A stretch of 64,000 nt of DNA from Serilophus lunatus (GCA_013399895.1 VXBA01005469.1:604247-668246); one strand, 5' to 3'; shown: positions 47,701 through 62,214, counted from the stretch's first letter. Program-made: numbers and translations. The notes: generated by a model not told the origin, from the sequence alone.

Positions 47701-50700
47701 GTAGGGGAGCTGGAGCCCAGGAGTTCCTGGTTCTCCCACCCCTAAAAGGGCGCTGTGAGCTTCCCAGTATCCATATCCCAGATGCATATGGCATCTCTCA
47801 CTTCACTTGTGTCTCTGTTAGGTTCAAACCCCTGGGAAGGGAAAAAGATGAGTAGACTCATGTGAGAGATATTTTGGGGTGCTTGAAGTTTTAGGACACT
47901 CAGTGAAACAGGTCAGGGGCTCTTCTGAGGAGGAGAAGACAACAAGAAATCTGACACAGCAACGAGATCAGAGGACTGTATGTGCTCTATGAAGGAAGCA
48001 CAGGAAAACAGAGAGGGGAAGATGGGTTAGAGGAGGTAAGTCTGCAGACAGTTTTATAAATGTCAGACTGGAGGCTAAGTGTGGCATGGGAGACCACATA
48101 ACTGGAAAGGATAAGCCTGTGCTGAAACTAAGGCCTTGGTTCTCTGCAGTGGTTTTATCAGATACTAAGGTGTAGCTACTCAGGTGAGGTCTTACCCTGT
48201 TGCAACTCACCTCCCATTTTGGGCTCTTACATCCTGCAGTGCCAGCAACTGAGGGCTTGGGCTTCTTCAGTTGAACAAAAATCCCTTCACAAGCTAAAAA
48301 AAGAAAAAAAGGTATTGTAATACCAGAATTAGTGTCTCTTCAGGTTCTTAGTAAGGGATAAAAGCTGAAAGTCATAAAAGCAGTGCTTTAGTTTCACCAC
48401 TTAAATTGGTGAAGGGGTAAAAGGTTTTCAGTATAACTCTTTATACATAAAGGAGATCCCTTGTGAGTGAACTGTGTAGCCCAATTGTGTGTTACATCTG
48501 AGATCACCTAACAGGTAAAGCTGGAGAGCAAACTACTGTCACTGAAGCATGGACATACAAACATCCAGTTGCTAGATGTCTCACTTGTAAAATATTCTAA
48601 TAGATTCATGCTTTTGAAATAAAAATCATCTCGGTATGTGCCTTGTACATGCAGAAAACCTAATTCTGTCTGCAGCTTTTAAAGGTACTTAGGTTTATGC
48701 TGCCCTTGAGAGCTGCACTTGGATTTTGGCTCAAGGTCCCAGGGCCAAGAGGTGTGAAGCAGATGTTTTGACTGCAGGCACTAAGAACTTCTACTTCTGG
48801 TGCCAATTGGATGGTGCCAATCCAGCCCAAATATCCACCTGCTTATGAGAACGTGTGTCTCCTTGCATCCCTGTGAAGAGCCTCATCTCTTTTTGGTAAC
48901 ACAGCCCACATTTCAAAAAGTAGGCTCTGTCTTTCTATGGCCATTCTGAAGGGTGCTAAGGATCTGAGTCCTTTTATTTCCTGAGACAGGAGAGAGGAGC
49001 TTGGTAGCTCTCAGAAAATTCACCTGCATCCACTGCAGATGAGTTGCCCTGGCCCAGACAGTGCCTTTGGAAATACTGAACAGCATCAGGAAATGCTGTG
49101 AACAGCCTGTAGTTTATAAGCAAGGATCTATATGCAGGGGCCCTGGGAACAGAGATCCCTCATTGTGAACAGACCCAGGTGGAGGCAGTCCGTGCCTCAT
49201 CTTCCCAGCCACACTCACAAGTAGGATTTTTGCTTCTGCTCTCTGCTGTGAGCAGCTTCTTTGGTTTCAGTACACCCCTGAGTTCGCCAGCTTGAAGGGA
49301 TAAAATGCCAGCTGCATCCTGGATGCTCTGGCTGTATTCCCCGCTGTTAGCCATGCTGCAGGGTGCCATTGCTAGTTCTCAAACCCAGGTTTGTGTAATT
49401 TGATGGTTAAGCTGTGGTTGCAAATGCAGCAGAAGGGCTGGTTCCCCTTCTGAATCATTCTTCTATCACAAAAAAACTGCTGCTTGACCACACATGGTTA
49501 GTCCCAGTGGAGGTCAGACATGGTGGAGGTTTGTGGAGGTGGGTAAGGAGCACAGGCACTAACAATCAGCAGACTTTGTGCTCTTTGGATTTCCTCTTTG
49601 TTTCCTAATTAAGGATTGTTGAAAGAAAAGGGGATGGCAGTTTTTCAAGTGTCATCATTAGCACAAAAACCTGTCATGCTCATCGACAGCTTCAATCAAA
49701 AAACATGTCAGGCTTCACCTACAGGTTAAGGACCCTCCATCTGTTGCTGGCTCTGCAAATTAGTTCCAGCCTGGTTCCCCAGATAACCTGTGGTCCAGCA
49801 GTTTAGGTATCCACATGGCAGAGCACCCAGCAGCAGAGGAAGCAGACCTTAGTTTCTCACACAAGGTTATAGCCTCAGGAGCTTGATTTTCTCTGCTTCA
49901 TTCCTGGGGCACGATGAGGGCAGAATCTGGCCCCGGTGGTTTCACTCTGGAGAGCAAAGGCAGGCTGCAGCACCCATAACACAGCATCTCTTATTCCTGC
50001 CATGATGCCTTGGGGCCAAATGACATCGTCTGTGTGCAGGTTCCTGTTAAGACCAGTGCTTCAGGGAAGGAAAAAGGGGACACTGTTTCTCACAAATGCC
50101 CTCTGCAGTGGCCTGGCAAGGCTCTCCCTGGTGAGGGGCTTGTGGCACTGGAAGAGAGCTACAACACTGCTTCCTCCTTGCTTTTCTTGTGTTCTTACTG
50201 TGGCTCATTCTCTCTTTCCTTTGGGTTGCAGAAGATTGAGAAGTTGTGCCCTTGAAGGAAATGATGTCCTGCACTTCTGGTGCCACCTGTGACGCAGAAA
50301 GATAGTCCCTTCTTGTGCCCACAGTCACTCAAGAGGAGTTTAAAGAGGGAGATGGCTTGCTATAAACAGGTTGGTAAAGGAAAAAAAGATTGTTGTTCCT
50401 CTTGTGAGCATTTGTGAGTAAATGGGCTGTAAGCACTGCCAGGAAAATCTACAATTTTCAGAAAAACGAGCACTCATATGTTGCCTCCTCACTTTAATCT
50501 CCTCTTGCCTTCAGTAATTATTTTCTCCTTGACCATTGCAGACTATCTGACTAGCAATAAGTACAGCTTACTCTACTGCTCTGGTTCAACATTAACTGTT
50601 AACGATGTGAAGCTGTATCGAGCTTGAGCTGCTCTGGTCATCTCATTCAAAACATCCCTTGAACGCCGTGAAACAAAATTCTGTTGGTCAGTGGATTCTT

Positions 50701-51039
50701 GCCTGCTTTGTCTGATTGCTCTTCTCTTGAAATGAGATTTTTAAGCTGGAAACTGTAGCACTGTGTGTGTGTTGCAGGAACAGAGAACACCTGAGACTAC
50801 ATAAACTGACCTTCAAAGACCTTCACTACATAAAGTGTTTTTACAAAGCTTGCCTCGTCTTTAGAGGTCATCCTTCATTTTCAGTAAGGATAGAAGGCCA
50901 GGACCTCAGCTGGCATAAATCAATGGAGCCTGCCTGAGAAGGGCTGAATTCTTCAGCTGAGAATTTGCTGAATAGGTTTTGATGGGGGTCTAGAAAATCA
51001 GAAACGGCAGAAGCAAAAGGGCCAGCAAGGAACAGCCAT

Positions 51040-51250
51040 TGCTAAGGTGTTTTCCTGGAAGAATAAAGGTGCACCAACTGAAGCTAGCATGCTGGATGTT
51101 CAAAATAGCAGGGAGAAATTCCCCAATAGAAGGCATTGTTTGCCTGGGGAACTCCTTGCCACAGGATACTATGGGTCTGTGTTTACATGGTTCAAAAAGC
51201 ATTTGGACAAACACGTGGGAAAATTTCTCCTAGGGCTATTAAACACAAGA
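51040..51250 (+). mobile_element. Probable CR1-type retroelement remnant
   Basis: Phrases such as 'ggaactccttgccacagga', 'atggttcaaaaagcatttgg' and 'ctcctagggctattaaacac' resemble the 3' region of common avian CR1-related interspersed repeats ('...gttcaaaaggagactggacaaattcatgg...gggctactaaac' type, recalled from memory). The plus frame gives F-T-W-F-K-K-H-L-D-K, the kind of peptide such elements encode near their end. Element family and borders are uncertain. Confidence 0.5.
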
Positions 51251-53559
51251 ACAAACCTTCTTGCTCAGAAAGGTATTTCAGCTCAAGGCTTTCTGAGCGG
51301 CAGGTTATGGGAAACAAGGGAGGAATACATTAAAGGGGGCTTCTTGGGCTAGCTAGACTACAGAGAAGTGGGTTAGAAAAACCAAGGAGGGCCTTTTAGA
51401 GTGTGGTAGAAGGTGACACAGTAGAATGAACTTCCTGCTCATCCAAAGTTTAGGCTGATTTTTAAGGAGGCAATGGCACTGTATAACTAAAGCAGCCAGA
51501 AATTTCTCTCTCACTCCCTAAAATAGATTGCTCAGGCAAAGACCAGCCATGTTTCAGGGGCTAGTGCATCACCACAGACCCTGGGAGAGCATTCCTGACC
51601 ACAGCAAAGATTTCTTGCAGGCTTGCTGGGAGGATGAGTTTCAAGCTATCCAGACTCCCCCACTTCCTTCTGGGAGAAGACAACAGGAGAGAGTATTTAC
51701 ACAACAGTGGAGGATAGAGGAAGAGGAAGAGGAAGGCAAGCCTAGCAACGGTAAGGCAAAGTCCTGCTAGGCAAGGACTGCAGTAGGGAACGAGCTACTG
51801 GCTGATCTGTGACCTTGGTCTTCTTCTGAGTGAGGTATTGAGAAATTTTGGCACTTAGTGGGCCAGAAAGCAGCAGCTTAATGTTAAGGGGTGAAGGGGG
51901 AGGGCTGTGTACAAGGACAGGTTCTACCCTGTCATGAACTATCCAGGAATTAAGCTTCTCCTGGGGCAAAGAGAGGCGAGAAAACAGAGGTGTTCTCCCT
52001 TCCTGAGCAGGTCTGAATGCCATATGGTGGTGAGAACTGTTGTCACATAATTAATTCCTGCTTGACATTGCTCTGGCAGGTGTCCACAGGTCTGCAGGAG
52101 CAGGGCTGTCTTCTTAGCATCTGCAAAGAAGTGGAATAGGAAATAAGTAGCAAGGGGAGTTCCTTTTGTTTTGCAGGCTAGCTGAACTTGCATGAGCAAG
52201 GAGCATCTCTCAGAGACTGAGTGGACTCTCCAGTCTTTGGCCTTGCTGACTCTCTGAGGGACAGGGACAGTCATTCCACCCCTAATGTACCCTTTCTTTT
52301 GGTGAAGCAACTTGTGCAACAAGGGTAGTAAGCAAAATCAGGGCACCTGTCTTAGGTAAACACAACCTCGGTGTCCAGCAGTCATTTGATGCTAAATTCT
52401 AAAATCACCTGAAGTGAGGTTTTTGAACAGGAGATGTTAAGGGATGCTGTGGGTCTCAGGGTCTATCCAAAGGGATACTGCTCATGTTCCTGCATGTTGC
52501 CAATAGCAAAGCCTTGCCTTGGCCAAACTACCATTATATAGGATTTTTAAGGAATAATAGAAGAGGTGGATGACTGATGGTTCTTAAAAATTGCCAGTTC
52601 TTCAAAAGGATCCAGCTTTCTACCTTTCATACAGAGGATTTCGCTCTTAAGACTTGAAGTAGGGATTTTATTTTCCCTTCCCTTCATGTAATTCTTGTTT
52701 ATTACACAGTCTCCCCTTATTGACGTAGTATCTTCAGCTTATGCATCATTTATTGTTATCTGAACAGTTACTGGAAAGTGTTCCTGGGTAAGCTCTAGGG
52801 AGAAATGGTTGCCTCACTAATGGAGGAAAAACATAACTACTTCCTAAATCAATTAACCTGAAGGGCCAGGAGACACGTCCAGGCTGCTTTCACCACATGC
52901 ACACACTCACGTTCACACACCACAGTGGTCTGTGCTGTGGGTAGTGGCACTGTACCCACAGACAGGCTCGTTACTCCCTTTGTGGTCCCAGTCATGCTGA
53001 CAAACTGCTGAATGACATTTCCTACTCAGCACATGTACATCCATTCCATACATCCCTACTGCTGCACATGCACTCCTAACTCGGCTCAGCAGCTGCTGGT
53101 TCCTTGCCTGCAGCTGACCCACAGGGAGTGTGTGCCTGCTCTCCAGCAGGTAGCCCAGCTTTCAGGCTCGAGCCATAAAAATTCCTGTTGTCTGACTCTA
53201 GAAGTCCTTAAGGTAATGGTCACCTCATGTGCACACGTATCCATATAATGCCTCTTTGTTCCTGCTCACTGCATGGAGGAAAAGGCTTCCTCCTGCCTGC
53301 TGACAGACATCACTGCCCCTGGAAGTAAAGGGGAATTGGGCAGGAGTCATTAGTGCTAATTATTGACATTCAGCCTGGGGTGAGACAGGGGTGTTGGACT
53401 GCAGGTGAGCACATCTTGCCTGTCAGCAAGCCAGAGAGCCTTCAGCACAGGTAGAGGCCAAGACAACACCTCTGTGCTTCCAGAAGTGGGGCAGGAGGCA
53501 GCATGTTTTCACCCTGAGGCCCCTATATATCCAGAGGGAGGGGGAGAAAGAGAGCATGG

Positions 53560-54200
53560 ATGCTGCTGGATGGATGCTGGTAGGAAAATGCAAACAGGCT
53601 GCAGATGAAGAAGGTGCAAAAGAGAAAATGGACTAGTAAGTGGTGTGTAGTACAAAGGAAGGAGATGTTGTGGGGTCTTGGTACATGAGTGTGGACAAAT
53701 GTGCAGTAAGAAGGTATGGGCACTGAGTGGAAAGGCAAGAGAGAGGGCTGAGCAGAGAGGCAGGTGAGATAGAAGGTGGCAAAATGAAGCCAAGACAAAA
53801 TGCTCATCTAGAAAAGATGAAGACAAGCAGGATTTACTGGTAGGAGCTGGACTCCATGTGCTTTATCCAGGAGAGTGTCAACACTGTGACTGCAAAGCTG
53901 GACTACCTGGAAGCTGGTAAACGAAAGGAACAAAGAGTTGGTGGCACAAAAATTTCTCTGTTAAGGAGGAAGGAAGGAAGCAAGCAAGCAGAGCAAAGCA
54001 AGACTGGGCTGGTGGCAGAGGAGGTGTTTGGCAGATGTTTCTTCCATAGAGCATGGTGAGCTGGTAGGAGAGGGGACGTGGAGATTGAGGCAAACTAGTG
54101 ATGAGAGTGTGAGGTCTGTGCAGCAAAGAGTAGAAGTTAGAAGGAGGAAATGTGGGACTGCACATCTGTTGGTGTGAAAGCCAAAAGAAAGGTGACCAAG
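53560..54200. repeat. Purine-rich low-complexity region
   Basis: The plus strand is dominated by A and G, including an AGGAAGGAAGG run near 53967-53980 and AAGCAAGCAAGC just after. Minus-strand frames here are artefactually rich in Ser, Leu, Pro and His. Confidence 0.6.
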
Positions 54201-56858
54201 GCAGGGCAGAGGGTGAGAGGTGTCAGGAAGCAGCCATAGGCTTCAGGGGCACCAGAAGGAAATTTTCTTATGCACTGAGCTCAGCAGTTGTACTACTAGA
54301 AAGAAACAGTGACTGTAACCTGTGTGTAACCTACAGAAACTGTTTTCAGGAGGCAAGACCTTTTCAGGAGACAGGCCTAAGCAACAGCTTTGGGTGAGCC
54401 CCATCCCTGAAACAGCCAGTGTATGACAGGCAGGGCAGGGATGGGAAAGGAAAGGCACAGAACAGAAGGCAGGGTCAGGGATGAAGGGGAGGGAGCCCTG
54501 ACTCAAGGTGACACATCCCCCAGCACCTCCTAGGCCTTTCATTTCAAACATCCCCTGGCAAATGCATGTGTGTATGCCTGGTGAGAAGTAACACACTCTG
54601 GATCTAGTGCATGGTGGTCTATGGCCAACCCCAGGAACTCCTGGGGAAATTCCTTTCCTTTCCACCTATGACGGGAAAAAGGTCTCCAGCCTCACAGTGA
54701 GAGCAAAGAAGTTGTTGCAGCCCAGGCTGAGGAAACCAGCAAGCCCTGTTTCCAGGATTGTGTCACTGACTCTTGGCAGACATGAAAGGAAGCTGAATCA
54801 CTGTATTATAATTTCAAGCTCCATTAAAGAAACATAGGGATAGCAGAGGGAAGGAGAGAGCAGGGAGGGATGAAGAGAAAATTGAACAGAGCAGAGTAGC
54901 ACTTGAAGGGGAAAGAAATGTTGCTCATAGGCTCAGAAGGGGGAATTGCAAACAGAGATGAGATTAAAAGTGAACCCTTGGGACTGTCTCTTTAAATACA
55001 GCAAGATTCTCTTACTCCATGCTGAGCCAGGCTTGTTGAATGCTGGAGGCACAGGTCCCGCTGAGGTTTGCCAGCTGATGGAGCAGTGGAAATCTGTCTC
55101 TCCCAGAGTACCCCCAAGTTGCCCTCTTTCACCTGTGTTATCTGTGAGGTCTCATTGCTAATAAATTTGCTGTGGAGTAAGCCTAGTAGGGAAGCTTTTT
55201 ACTTAACTGTCCTTCAGCACTGAGCATCTTTTATCCAGAGGTATAGAGTCACATTGGACTTGGCACCATGTGTCTGGGACTGCAGCATGGGGTGTCTGAG
55301 TGCAGACACCAGATTCTCCTTTTGTGTGGTCCTAAAGGCAGGGAGGAGATCCAGAGGTGGAAGGGGAAAAAGCAGGATCTGAAAGCACTGCCCACGGCAG
55401 ATATAATGGAAAATTACTTTCAGAGCCAGGGCACAGAGTGCTATGGTGCAGAGGGAAGCAAGCTGCCCAAACCCACTAGCTAGGTCCCTGACCCCTTCAT
55501 TCTGCTCTGGGACAGCTGCAGGATGTTCATAATGCAAATGTTGGTCTGGCTTTGACCTGGGACCAGTGTACAAAGTCTTTGCTGGGTTTGGCCTCTGATC
55601 TCACATAGGTGTAATTTCAGCAGGTTTTTTAGTAGGTCACAGGGGTTGACCAGGGATAGCATTCGGGGGGGAGGCAGATACTGAGTTGCTTGTTGCTCCA
55701 CAGGGGCTACAGGCTTCTTTCTCCTGCTGTGTGCTCAGCTGAGATCCTGTCACCTATGAGGACCGATTGGACTGCTGGCTAAATTAGAGGTGTGATGGTG
55801 TACAGAAAGGATGAACTGAATCAGACCTGGTCACCAGAGACAGTCTTGTCAATGTGTGAAACACAGTGCTGTTCAGCCTGATGTCCTATTCAGATCTGAT
55901 GTGTGTAGTAACACTCATGTTACACCAAATCTCCTCACCCCCTCAGCTTAGACTACAGCTCTTATCCCCACATCCCACACCTTGTATTTTTATGGCCTGA
56001 ACAATTTCAAGAAACTGAATTCCTTGGGACAGTAACCCTTCTCCATTTGGTCTGACAAATGCTAATGGGGCTAAATAAATAGCAAAAAGCAGTCATAATG
56101 TAGCAGGGTGCTCATTACTGCATTCCTTAAGCTGTTGCCTGGTGCTGCTATGTGCCATTAGGTATTTGCTAAATTATGTCTAAGGAGCTCCTGGGTCTTC
56201 GAGGTGTTTGCTTTGTGGACATAAGAACAATTGCCAAGCTCTTTTGGCCTCACTTTTTTCTGTGCAACTCATGCAGAGGCTTGGGAGCCAGACAGCAGCC
56301 GAGGCAGAACATACTCTCTCCACACTGTTCTCCTTCCCCACAGCCGTGCTGAGAAGTGAGCCATTTGTCCAGGAGCTCCCGGGCTGACCCGCAGGAGATC
56401 TGTTCCTCACCAGCCATGCCCACCACCGTCCATTGGGAGTGCCAGGGCAGAGGGGTGCTACCACCTAAACACCACTGCAGGGCTTCTTTGGGCTTGGGGG
56501 TCCTGGTAGACTTTATGGTGTGTCTCCTTGGGTTCTGGACTGCCTTCTGATCCTGTGGGTGGTGAAGGAATGGCCAGGATTCTCCACTAGTCAGGAATAA
56601 AAGCGCTCTTGCTCAGCCCCTAAGCCTTTCCTAAGGCTGGTGGATGTGAGAAGGAGCCCTGTTCAGAAGTGGTAGTGTTAAGGTAGCAGGAAAGCCTAAT
56701 ACCCACTGGGGTAGAGGCTCCTTTGTATGCACAACAGCGCTTTTCCAAGGGGCTTTATGCACACACCTTGTTCCCAGCTGTGAGTCTCCAGCTAAGTATT
56801 CTCTGCACCCAGGACAACTGCATCCTAATCCTCACAGAGGCCCCAGGGCACTATCGTA

Positions 56859-56866
56859 ATGCAAAT
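56859..56866 (+). promoter_or_regulatory. Octamer motif ATGCAAAT
   Basis: A perfect POU-factor octamer embedded in an AT-rich stretch (TAATGCAAATAATG). One 8-base match is expected about twice by chance in 64 kb counting both strands, so this is weak. Confidence 0.2.
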
Positions 56867-59373
56867 AATGATAAATAACAGTAAAACTCCAGCAGCACTT
56901 GCACCAGCTCCCCAGCAATCCCAGACCAGCCGTAGCAAGCTTCCTGTCACCCGGGTTATGTAAAGGAGCGTGAGCAATGAGACCGGAGCTGCCAGGGAGG
57001 CCACAATTAGCTGGTGCAGCTGCCTCCTGTGGGCAGCAAATCTGCTGCTGGCATGTGGGTTGCCACCAAGGCTGGGATGTGTTCAGGCACAGGACTCACT
57101 GTGCTGGCTCCTGGGGCAGCTCTGCAGGTGCTGGGCGTTATCTCAGCCCGGTGCTGGGATCATGGGTGAGTGGATGCCCCTGTGCTGCCATGGGCTGGAC
57201 ATCTGGGGAGAGTGTGGGGGGTAGCACACCTCCTGGTACTTGGACAGGGGCAGGGGCATGTGGTGTAGTTAAGCCACCTGTGATGAAGCACTTGTTCAAA
57301 GAGTGGTGGCACATCCTGATGCCATTTAAATTGACTTTGGATGAGAATCTTCTATTCCTGTTGCTTCGCCAGCCAGCTCTTCATGAGCAATGAGCTGATG
57401 TGCAGCAAGGGATGACACCGGTGACTGGGAGGGTGTGGGAGAGCAGAGCAGGCCTCCCTGCTGCTAATGGGAAGCCAGCAGGCAGACTGGCACAGGAGCT
57501 CTGTGTGCTGTGGCCCATGCCACAGACCCAGGCTGTTTCTGGGCCTTGGACAAGCACTGCCACTACACCGTGGGGTCTCTTGTTGGGCTGGTTGCACCTG
57601 CAGAAGGAAGGTTAGTGCAGCAGCTGGCCGAAGTTGGAGGGGATGCAAGAGTTGCCTGTGAAGAGTCACCTCCCAAGTATTTTCCAGGAGTTCAGGACTG
57701 TCAGTGAAAGCATCCTGCCGTGATGCCTTTTCTTTGCTAAGTCACAGATCCTGATCCTGTGCTCTTCACACGCAGAGATTTACACTGAGCTGATGAGTAT
57801 ACCCAGGTAAGTGGTTTTAATTTTTTTAGCATTTTTATATTCTTCTTATCTCTCTTGCTTTTAGCAGTTACTTTGCCTTGGTGGTCAATTACAAAGTAAT
57901 AAGAGATTGTGCTCTGGAGTCTAGATGCTTCCCACAGGAATGTCTCTCCTTGAGAGAAACAGTTAGATTAAGAGAAATTAACATCCTAAAATTTTGCCCT
58001 TTGGCCACTGAAATCTACTGCTACAGCTTTGAGCAAGTACAGCCTTCCTCCACCTATTCAGTGTCGAGCAGCAGAAGACTGCAGAAGGGAGCAGATGGGT
58101 ACAGGCAATTACTGATAATCAGGCTTCTCCTTCCTGCCTGCAGTTTGTTACAGCCCCACTTGAGAGAACACACAAATGGGCAGCCTGGGACCCACTGAAC
58201 TATCATCCTGTGCTCGCTGTCAGGGAATAATAGGAATTGCTTAGGGAAGGAACATATGGAGAGGGCTAAAGCATACTGGTGTGTCCTCAGGTAAACCTTC
58301 CCACCTCCAGGCAATAGCCAGTTCAAAGGCTTCCTGAGCAAATGGACGTACCTAGACTCTGCTGGAACAGCTGTATCCAGCCTCCATGTGTTTGTCTAGT
58401 GCCCTTGAGCCCATTTGTATTTCAGAACATGAAACTGGATTATTTCTGCACGGTACTATAAATTCAAAAGCTGAGAAGATTATTTCCTGTCACAGGATGC
58501 CTACACAGTGTATGGGACAGGTAAGAGAGGACTCCAGGCAGAAGGAGAGGCAGCACAGGAAGGCAAGGGGAGTGTACTGGTCAGCATGATGTGTGGTACC
58601 CTCAGCACAGCAGCAGCCTAGGGCTTGTGAAGTATTTTGCAGTCTTCAGATGTGCTACAGTAGGGATTTAGAGGAGAAGGAGGAGGCAGTTTTGCAGATG
58701 TTTATGGGAAGTCTTCTCCAGTGTGAGGGACAACAAGGCAGAAAGCACGAGTGAGTGTGTCTGAAAATATGATACATGAGCTGATGGAGGTAAGAGTTGG
58801 CACTTCTCAGGTGAAAGAGATGAGACACGGGAGCAGAGAAGGTGTAGATTCCCTCTTCTCTGATACCCAGGGGAGAATTTTTTGGAAACTGTGTAGATGC
58901 AAGCATTTTTCCACTCTGGAAAAGAATCAGGTGCTTTGGGGAGTGGATAGGAGAGAAATAGAAATTCAAAGTGCACCTCCTTCCCAAGCCTGAGGTCCTA
59001 CCAGCAAGGGTAAGTGAGCATCCTCTGTATTTCATTGTGCACAATTAAATGAGGCCCCTTTAAGTTTCAAATCAGGATGAGATGTGCAACTCACCCAACT
59101 GAATCTCAAAGGAGGTATCTCATATGTGGATTTGGGCAACCACATGACAGGCTGACAGGTTAAGGCTGGAAAGGCAGGGAGATGTGTGAGCTGGGGGGCA
59201 TCCACTGGGATTCATCTGACACCCATTCTTGGTGGAAAGAATGTATGCCCAGGGCACTGCTCTGACTCAGCCCCAGATACTCCCTCGTGGCCTCTGTTTC
59301 AGTCCTTTCTTGCCCCCAGGCAAGACCTGGGACCATCCTATCGGTGCCATCAGGAGCCATCATGTAGCATGAT

Positions 59374-59434
59374 GGGTAAAATATATCTCAGCCATCTTCC
59401 CACTCGTGGGCAAAATTTATCTCAGCCATCTTCT
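59374..59434. repeat. 34-bp local direct duplication
   Basis: The 27-base segment at 59374-59400 recurs at 59408-59434 with three differences, offset by 34 bases. Shared core: ATCTCAGCCATCTTC. It is a small tandem duplication without coding meaning. Confidence 0.85.
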
Positions 59435-62171
59435 CATCCAAAAAGGGAAAACACATGAAGGCACAAACAAACTCCAGGTAGAGATCTGCTGTTACCACAA
59501 GGTCTGGAAACGAGGTGCCCTGTGCACGCCCTTGAAGAAACATGGTAATCCAGAGGGGGGAGGGCTCGGTCTATTAGAGGCACCAGGGAGAAGGCTTTTA
59601 AGTCTCCTGTTTGTGTTTCCTCCCTAAGGGCAGCCCCACTTGGGGTGCTTGGCTCTGCTGTGGGCTGAGGCATAGCTGTGTGCATGTAGGATAAAAGCAA
59701 GAGAAGACTGTCAGCTGGATGGTTCTGTTGTAGCCCAAGGCTGCCTAGGCACCCACAGAGCACGTGGAGCAGAGACCTTTGTTTGCTTCAGTCACTATGG
59801 TCCCTGTTTCCTGACAGTATTATTTAATCCTTCCTAGGGGCTAGAATCCCTCTGCTAAATAGGTCAGCCTTGCAAGGAATGCAAGCATTCAAAATACACC
59901 TTTTATAACATAATTCCCAGAATTCTTGTTCTCTTATTTACCTTGGCCACACAGTTCAGGTCCCAAACACATGTCACTCCCGTATCTTTGCATGATCCCC
60001 CAGTCCTATTTTTCCTGTCTGGTGAACAGTATTTTTGGGGTCCCACTGGACCAGCAAAACTCGAGGAGACCTCATGGGATCGGGTACAGTTTTATGCCTG
60101 GGAAGCTGTCAACCCTGGCGAGGATCCTGGAAGTTATGGAGGTCCTGGGATGCCCAGGAGAGCTCCTACGCTTCCTACCAAATGCAGAGAGGAGTGGACA
60201 GCCTCACAGCCGTGGGGCTCCTGCCACATGCCCAAGATGAAATGCCTGGAAGGACAGCTTAGCTGGACCTTTTCTCTATCCTTTTCTCGTTCTCCTTTGC
60301 CACACTTCAAATAATTTGACGTTCAATATTTAAGACTGCTTTGTTGTCTGCAGTTCGCCTCATCTGACCTCGCAATCTTCAGCATAATAGCAGATGATGA
60401 GGATGATAATATTGGGCCACTTTCTGAGTCTCCTCAAGCCCTTTAGCAACACTTACTTGTTCAGGCCTGCGAGCCATCTGAAGTAGGTTAATTTTTGCTC
60501 CCACTCTGGGTACCATGAGGAGCTGCGGCGTGTTCTGAGCTGGAAGGAGAGGCAGGACTTGTGGGCTTCGACCACGGGGCAGGAAAGACCTCGTACGCTT
60601 TCAGCATGTACAGTGTGGCTCATACAACCACATGACTCTTCCTGGAACGACTGGCATGAGGGCATGCAGGAGGTTAGGGAAGGTCCCTGAGGAGCTGAAC
60701 GAAAAAGCTGCATGTGTAAGAGTAGATAACAAGCTCACGGATTTTATCAACTGAAATTTGTATCGACTGCTGTGAAAACAAGGGTGATGGGGTGGTGAAT
60801 GGATTAGAGATGAGGACGGTGAGTAGGAGGTTGATGAGCTCCAGGGCTCCCACGCTGTGGGGCAAAATCCTCCATTCTTGAAACAAATGAGGTCTTCCAG
60901 CTTCTGGCCCGGCCATCCCCCCAATGCAGCCGAGCTCTTGTCAGCCCTGAGGTTACAAACCCTTGACACCAGGAGCACATCTCTGTGCAGGGTGAGAGGC
61001 AGGTACCAGGCGGGAGAGGATACTCTGGGCTGCTGGCAGCCTGCAGGGATGGCAAGGCTGTGGAAAAGGGGAAGGCCACTCGCATTTCCTTTGGGACGCC
61101 GGAGGCGAGAGGCACTGTGGATGGGAAGGGAAGAGCAGGGAAATGGAGCCATCCTTTTCTGCCCCAGCTGCATGGCAGTGATGCTGTGCTGCCTGCCGGG
61201 CTGCTGTGGGGGCAGCCAGCCACGTGGCTCTCCGGGGGGCTGTATACTTGTTTTTCTTCTCTGTGACATTACATAATGTGAGGTAGAAAATGTTTGTATG
61301 GTAGCTGTATCGGTCCTTGGGGCGAGGGGAAAAAGGAAGGAGGCGGTGGATAATTTGAGGCTCTTTATTAGACCAATAAATCATTTATAATGCACTAGCT
61401 CTCAGGCTGGTCCCTTATTGCTCTTGTCAGCCACAGTGTGCTACCTGGTGACTGAAGCTAGCAGAGCACACACTGCCTCCCCTAAATCAGAGGGGCAGAG
61501 CCAAGCTGTACAGGGCGGGCATGGCAAGGGCTCAGTGTGCTGGGGCAGGGGGAAGAGGACAGCTTGTCCTCCACAGCCCCTAGGGACAAACCCAGCGCAG
61601 CTGGTGACCTTGGGTGAAGTGTGGTGCAGCCCTGGTCCTCCCAGAGTGAAGGCAAATTATCAGGAGCGAGTCATAATTGAGAGATCAAGCAGGGGCTGTG
61701 GGCACCTGAGGGCAGGTGGTGTTGGGCAGCCATGTCCCCTCCTCACATCACCTGCAAGCAGAGAGCCCTGCAGAGGTAAGGGGTGATGCACCCTGATGCC
61801 TCTGTGCCCTGGCTGCTGGGGAGCAGAGGGCAAGGTAGGCACTCCATTACAAAAACGGTGAGGCTGTCCCATGGCTCTTTATGTTTTGGGGGGTTGGGTT
61901 TGTGCCTGAGGCTTGTCAGGTAAATATCTCTTGGGTTTCTTGTGTGCTCTGCCTGCCCCCGAGGTTGCTGAGGATGAATGTCGCCCAGTTGGAAAGGGCT
62001 GTACTCACCCAGTCACGGGTTCGTGGTTTGCCACGTTTCACAGTTGTGTCTTGTTCCAGTTGAAATGATCAAGTTTTGCAAAATTATACCTTTCAATAGC
62101 CTTCCTGCATTCCTGAGTGCTTCAGACAACATCAATCGGCCTAATGTTTTGACAAATGATATCCATATCGA

Positions 62172-62214
62172 TTTCCCTCCTCCTCCTCCTTTCCTCCTCT
62201 CTCTCTTCTTCCCC
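62172..62214. repeat. Pyrimidine tract (CTC/CT repeats)
   Basis: Forty-three bases of almost pure C and T, including (TCC)n and (CT)n, ending in CCCCAG. It would be a strong polypyrimidine tract if used as a splice acceptor on the plus strand. Confidence 0.8.

Larger units (their letters stand above)
34986..51035. other. Intergenic sequence, no recognised gene
   Basis: About 16 kb with no supportable coding gene. AT-rich blocks that read like candidate conserved non-coding elements lie near 37.14-37.32 kb, 40.38-40.88 kb and 44.15-44.26 kb. A mixed-composition block near 47.16-47.70 kb contains CpGs and a good donor site. The 46.18-47.0 kb stretch is strongly purine-rich on the plus strand. 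A small CpG cluster lies near 38.70-38.76 kb. Confidence 0.45.

Noticed and set aside
59943..60314. A 123-codon plus-strand frame with a clean C terminus
   Set aside because: Not recognised as any family, with two other overlapping frames of similar length and no splice or Kozak support.
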